Assembly (NCBI GenBank): GCA_028622995.1
Contig: JAJQJQ010000057.1
Location: 806,001 to 870,000 of the forward strand
Direction of reading: 5' to 3'
DNA from: Panagrolaimus kolymaensis
Lineage: Eukaryota > Nematoda > Chromadorea > Rhabditida > Panagrolaimidae
DNA: 64,000 nucleotides
This document shows, piece by piece, positions 62,001 to 64,000 of this stretch. A model generated the notes under the pieces. It ran no database searches. It had not been told where the DNA came from and saw only the letters and a program-made list of their open reading frames with translations. Both the position numbers and the translations under genes were made by a program. Position 1 is the stretch's first letter. Each line of letters opens with the position of its first letter.

Positions 62001-62930
62001 CGTCCATATTTTGGAAATTAAAGTGCTTCTACAAGATCAATTTGGAGTTTATAAATGTATTGCCGATAATGGAGACGGCAAACATTTTGCTGAAATTCGT
62101 TTGATTGGTAAGTGCTTAGCTTGGTGGCTTTTATGTGGAGTTATTCTGTTGTTTATAGAAACCCCTTGGCGTGAAGGAAGCAATTCTGTTAGTGTTCTTA
62201 CAGAAGGTTAGTTTTTAGAAAGTTTTTTACTTTCGATATTTAGTGAGCTTTGTGAAATTGATTGCTAATTTTCTGAGATGTGTAAAATTTGCCTGAAAAT
62301 ATGCATTCGAAAGTCCCTAAAATTTGCAATCAAATTTAATAAAGACTCAATAAATAAAATTTTGAAGTGTATCTCTTAATTCCTGTTTTCAAGTTCCACA
62401 TATTTTAATCCTATCATCTAACCTATTCCTTTCTAATCCAAAACAAACTAACCATTCCACTTTTCAAAAAAAATTTCCATTGCACAATCTTTCATTTCCC
62501 TCTATTTTTTCCGCTATAATTTTCTAGGCTCAGGTGGTTCGAATAGCGATACCGAACTCGATGTGGATGACCCAATGGAATCTAATTTGATTGACGAAGT
62601 TTCAACTCGTCGACGATCAAACCTTCACGGCGGAACAAGTTCTATTGCAACTTCATATAAAACCAATAATGCACATACTACTTGGCACAATTCACCACCA
62701 CCACTATCACCAGGCACTTTTTACTTCCATTTTTTCTTTAAAATTTTAAAAAAGTTCTAAAAATAACAATGCTTTTATGTATTTCAGAACTACGTCAAGT
62801 CTCAGCTTCTGCTTCCTCCATTTCTCTTGGTTTTGGTTCATCAATAACAATAATCAAAAATGCTTTTTTATTTTTATGTGCCTCAAAAATTCTTCTATCA
62901 CTATTTTTTGTACAAATATTTTCTTTTTAA
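56064..62930 (+). CDS. DIP/RIG-5-like three-Ig neuronal surface protein, GPI-anchored
   Basis: Ten exons (56064-56109, 60230-60345, 60394-60447, 60501-60660, 61425-61589, 61642-61799, 61849-62107, 62159-62206, 62528-62713, 62788-62930) give 444 aa in continuous frame. Exon 1 is a signal peptide (MIITSLFLLLSVSSTG). Ig1 has DVEFRCRV, VAFIRAEDPPRLI, WILKVKNV and SDIGGYICQINSQP, the strongly conserved first Ig of the lachesin/DIP/IgLON group. Ig2 has VTLTCHANGNPPPNVVWRR and SEYVCVASNG. Ig3 has LVRLVCNVEAWPRALVTWY and FGVYKCIADNGDG. A polar stretch then leads to a hydrophobic end (AFLFLCASKILLSLFFVQI), as in GPI-anchored members. DIPs bind DPR partners in neuronal wiring; C. elegans RIG-5 is the DIP-like member. 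The first intron is 4.1 kb and the last is GC-AG. Confidence 0.87.
56110..60229 (+). other. 4.1-kb first intron of the DIP-like gene
   Basis: The signal-peptide exon ends in phase 1 (ACAG/GTTAG) and the next exon starts after ATATTTTAG with matching phase, reading G-V-C-V-R-N-P. All between is AT-rich with low-complexity frames. A 99-codon minus-strand frame at 59902-59603 has more normal composition but no support. A large first intron after the signal exon suggests enhancers here. Confidence 0.6.
60661..61424 (+). other. 764-bp intron of the DIP-like gene with a GC-rich island
   Basis: Separates Ig1 from Ig2. Most is AT-rich, but 61230-61325 is markedly GC-richer, with an inverted repeat GTTGC-CCCAC-GCAAC and a short open frame. 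No RNA family recognised. Confidence 0.55.
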
Positions 62931-63976
62931 TTTTTAAAAATTGTTTTTATTTCAATAAAAATTTTTTGTTTGTTCATGAAAGAAAGAAATAGTGTTGCTT
63001 TTGATGAAAGAAAAAAAATGCTAGCTCTTTCTTTGTTTTTGAAAAGTCAAAAAATGGTGAATGCTTGAAAAATAAAAAAAAGCTTGAAAAACAAACACTT
63101 TATTTTTAGAAACTATGTTTTAAAATTTTTTAAATATTATTGAAAAACAGAAAATATGTAAAAGAAAAAACATCCAAAATTCATACTTTCACTAAAAAGA
63201 TGAAAGCGTTAAAAAAAGAAGATTAGTTGACGTGCAATAGATGTGTTCGGCAAATTAAAAAAGGGTATTAGATTGAAACATTTATCTCGATCAAAAAATT
63301 ATAAAGTTGTACTTTGTCGAAAGCTATAAATTTAAGAGATTTTTCATGTTTTTTGTACTCCGTTCTTTAAAAACACGGAAAAAATCTATTTTTGTTTTTT
63401 TAAAGCGAACAATGCTTGCTTTTATAGCAACAGAAAAAAAAGAAAGTAATAAAAAATATCTGTTTTAAAAGCCGTTTCAATTTCACAATCAGCGTCCGCT
63501 ATTTTCATTAGTCTGCTTTTGTTTGATGCGAAGAAAAAATGAGGAGACACGTGGAGAGAGAAAAAGAAATGTGAAGTAAACAAAAACAACATTCGTCTTT
63601 TTTTTTTCTGCAAAACGCTAAGGCCAAAGCGCAATTTCACGTTTTGATGGAGAAAAAATAACTTCTCGTAGCTCTGGTTTAAAAAAATTCTATCACCTTT
63701 TATGCGCATTTTTCTTTGCACTTTTTTTCGTTTTTTGTTCAAAAATAAATAAATACTATGACCGTTTAAAATAAATTTAGTTGAGGGTGTTGCGATTTTT
63801 ATTAAAAAAAAGAGAAGAAAATATTTAGTCTGCACACGTGCAACGTTGTCGCGTCGAAGGTTCGTCATCGCACATAAGCTATCTTTCTTCTTCTTTTTTT
63901 TTGTTCGACCGTTTTACCGATTTTTTGTACGTATTTAATCTCCTTTTCATTTTTAAATGTGACAGACAATAATAAG
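62931..63976. other. Intergenic region
   Basis: AT-rich 3' flank of the DIP-like gene. A Phe/Lys-rich minus-strand frame at 63868-63422 looks like composition noise. Nothing is supported. Confidence 0.5.
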
Positions 63977-64000
63977 ATGGATCCAAATACTAAAATCGCT
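63977..64000 (+). CDS. Possible start of a further gene cut by the window edge
   Basis: An ATG at 63977 in the context AATAAGATGGATCC opens eight codons (MDPNTKIA) that run off the window. Composition here changes from the AT-rich spacer, and the context suits a nematode start. The fragment is too short to identify, and it may be chance. Confidence 0.25.

Noticed and set aside
1..64000. tRNA, rRNA or spliced-leader RNA genes
   Set aside because: No T-loop/A-box pairs, rRNA blocks or SL leader sequence were found by eye. A covariance scan could still reveal one.

Overview
The window looks like the nuclear genome of a nematode. It is strongly AT-rich with long poly-T and poly-A tracts. Most introns are 45-60 nt with GT..TTTTAG/TTTCAG borders. 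The gene content is also nematode-specific: a Srg-type chemoreceptor, a worm-specific (WAGO-like) Argonaute, an astacin with EGF-CUB-TSP1 tail, and a DIP/RIG-5-like Ig protein. The composition and Srg content would suit a clade IV (tylenchid-like) worm, but that is inference only. I see no bacterial operons, CRISPR arrays, rRNA or convincing tRNA genes. Gene models below were built by hand from frames and splice sites; exon ends are usually good to the base, and weak ones are flagged.

Layout. 0.5-2.3 kb: a CYP4-like P450 (-) that has lost its heme-binding loop. 2.3-8.2 kb: long non-coding AT-rich spacer. 8.2-12.5 kb: two convergent genes, a multi-module Ly6-like membrane protein (+) and an ER thioredoxin-fold membrane protein (-) with an apparent frameshift. 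13.4-15.8 kb: PNISR, an SR-rich splicing-associated protein (-), sharing a 255-bp head-to-head spacer with a ceramide-1-phosphate transfer protein (+). Then on + : WDR75/UTP17 (pre-rRNA processing), a calponin-family protein and an SLC26 anion transporter. 26.0-28.4 kb: a Srg chemoreceptor (-), a hAT-like MITE and a decayed second Srg copy. 28.7-34.4 kb: two head-to-head genes that share an undescribed cysteine-containing ectodomain and matching intron phases, one with a TM segment and a long Thr/Gln-repeat tail, the other secreted. 35.3-41.4 kb: an astacin metalloprotease and a four-domain fasciclin protein (both -, both extracellular). 44.6-45.7 kb: an orphan gene. 49-52.5 kb: a slicer-dead Argonaute with one intron that appears to be a MITE flanked by a target-site duplication. 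53.2-53.6 kb: cytochrome c oxidase subunit 7C. 56.1-62.9 kb: a DIP/RIG-5-like three-Ig GPI-anchored protein with a 4.1-kb first intron and a GC-AG intron. A possible new gene starts at the right edge.

The genes do not form one pathway. Several act at the cell surface or in the matrix (Ly6-like, the paired ectodomain genes, astacin, fasciclin, DIP), and the rest are housekeeping (PNISR, WDR75, COX7C, CPTP) or small-RNA machinery. The most unusual points are the Argonaute intron that looks newly made from a transposon, the novel divergent gene pair, and the P450 missing its heme cysteine.
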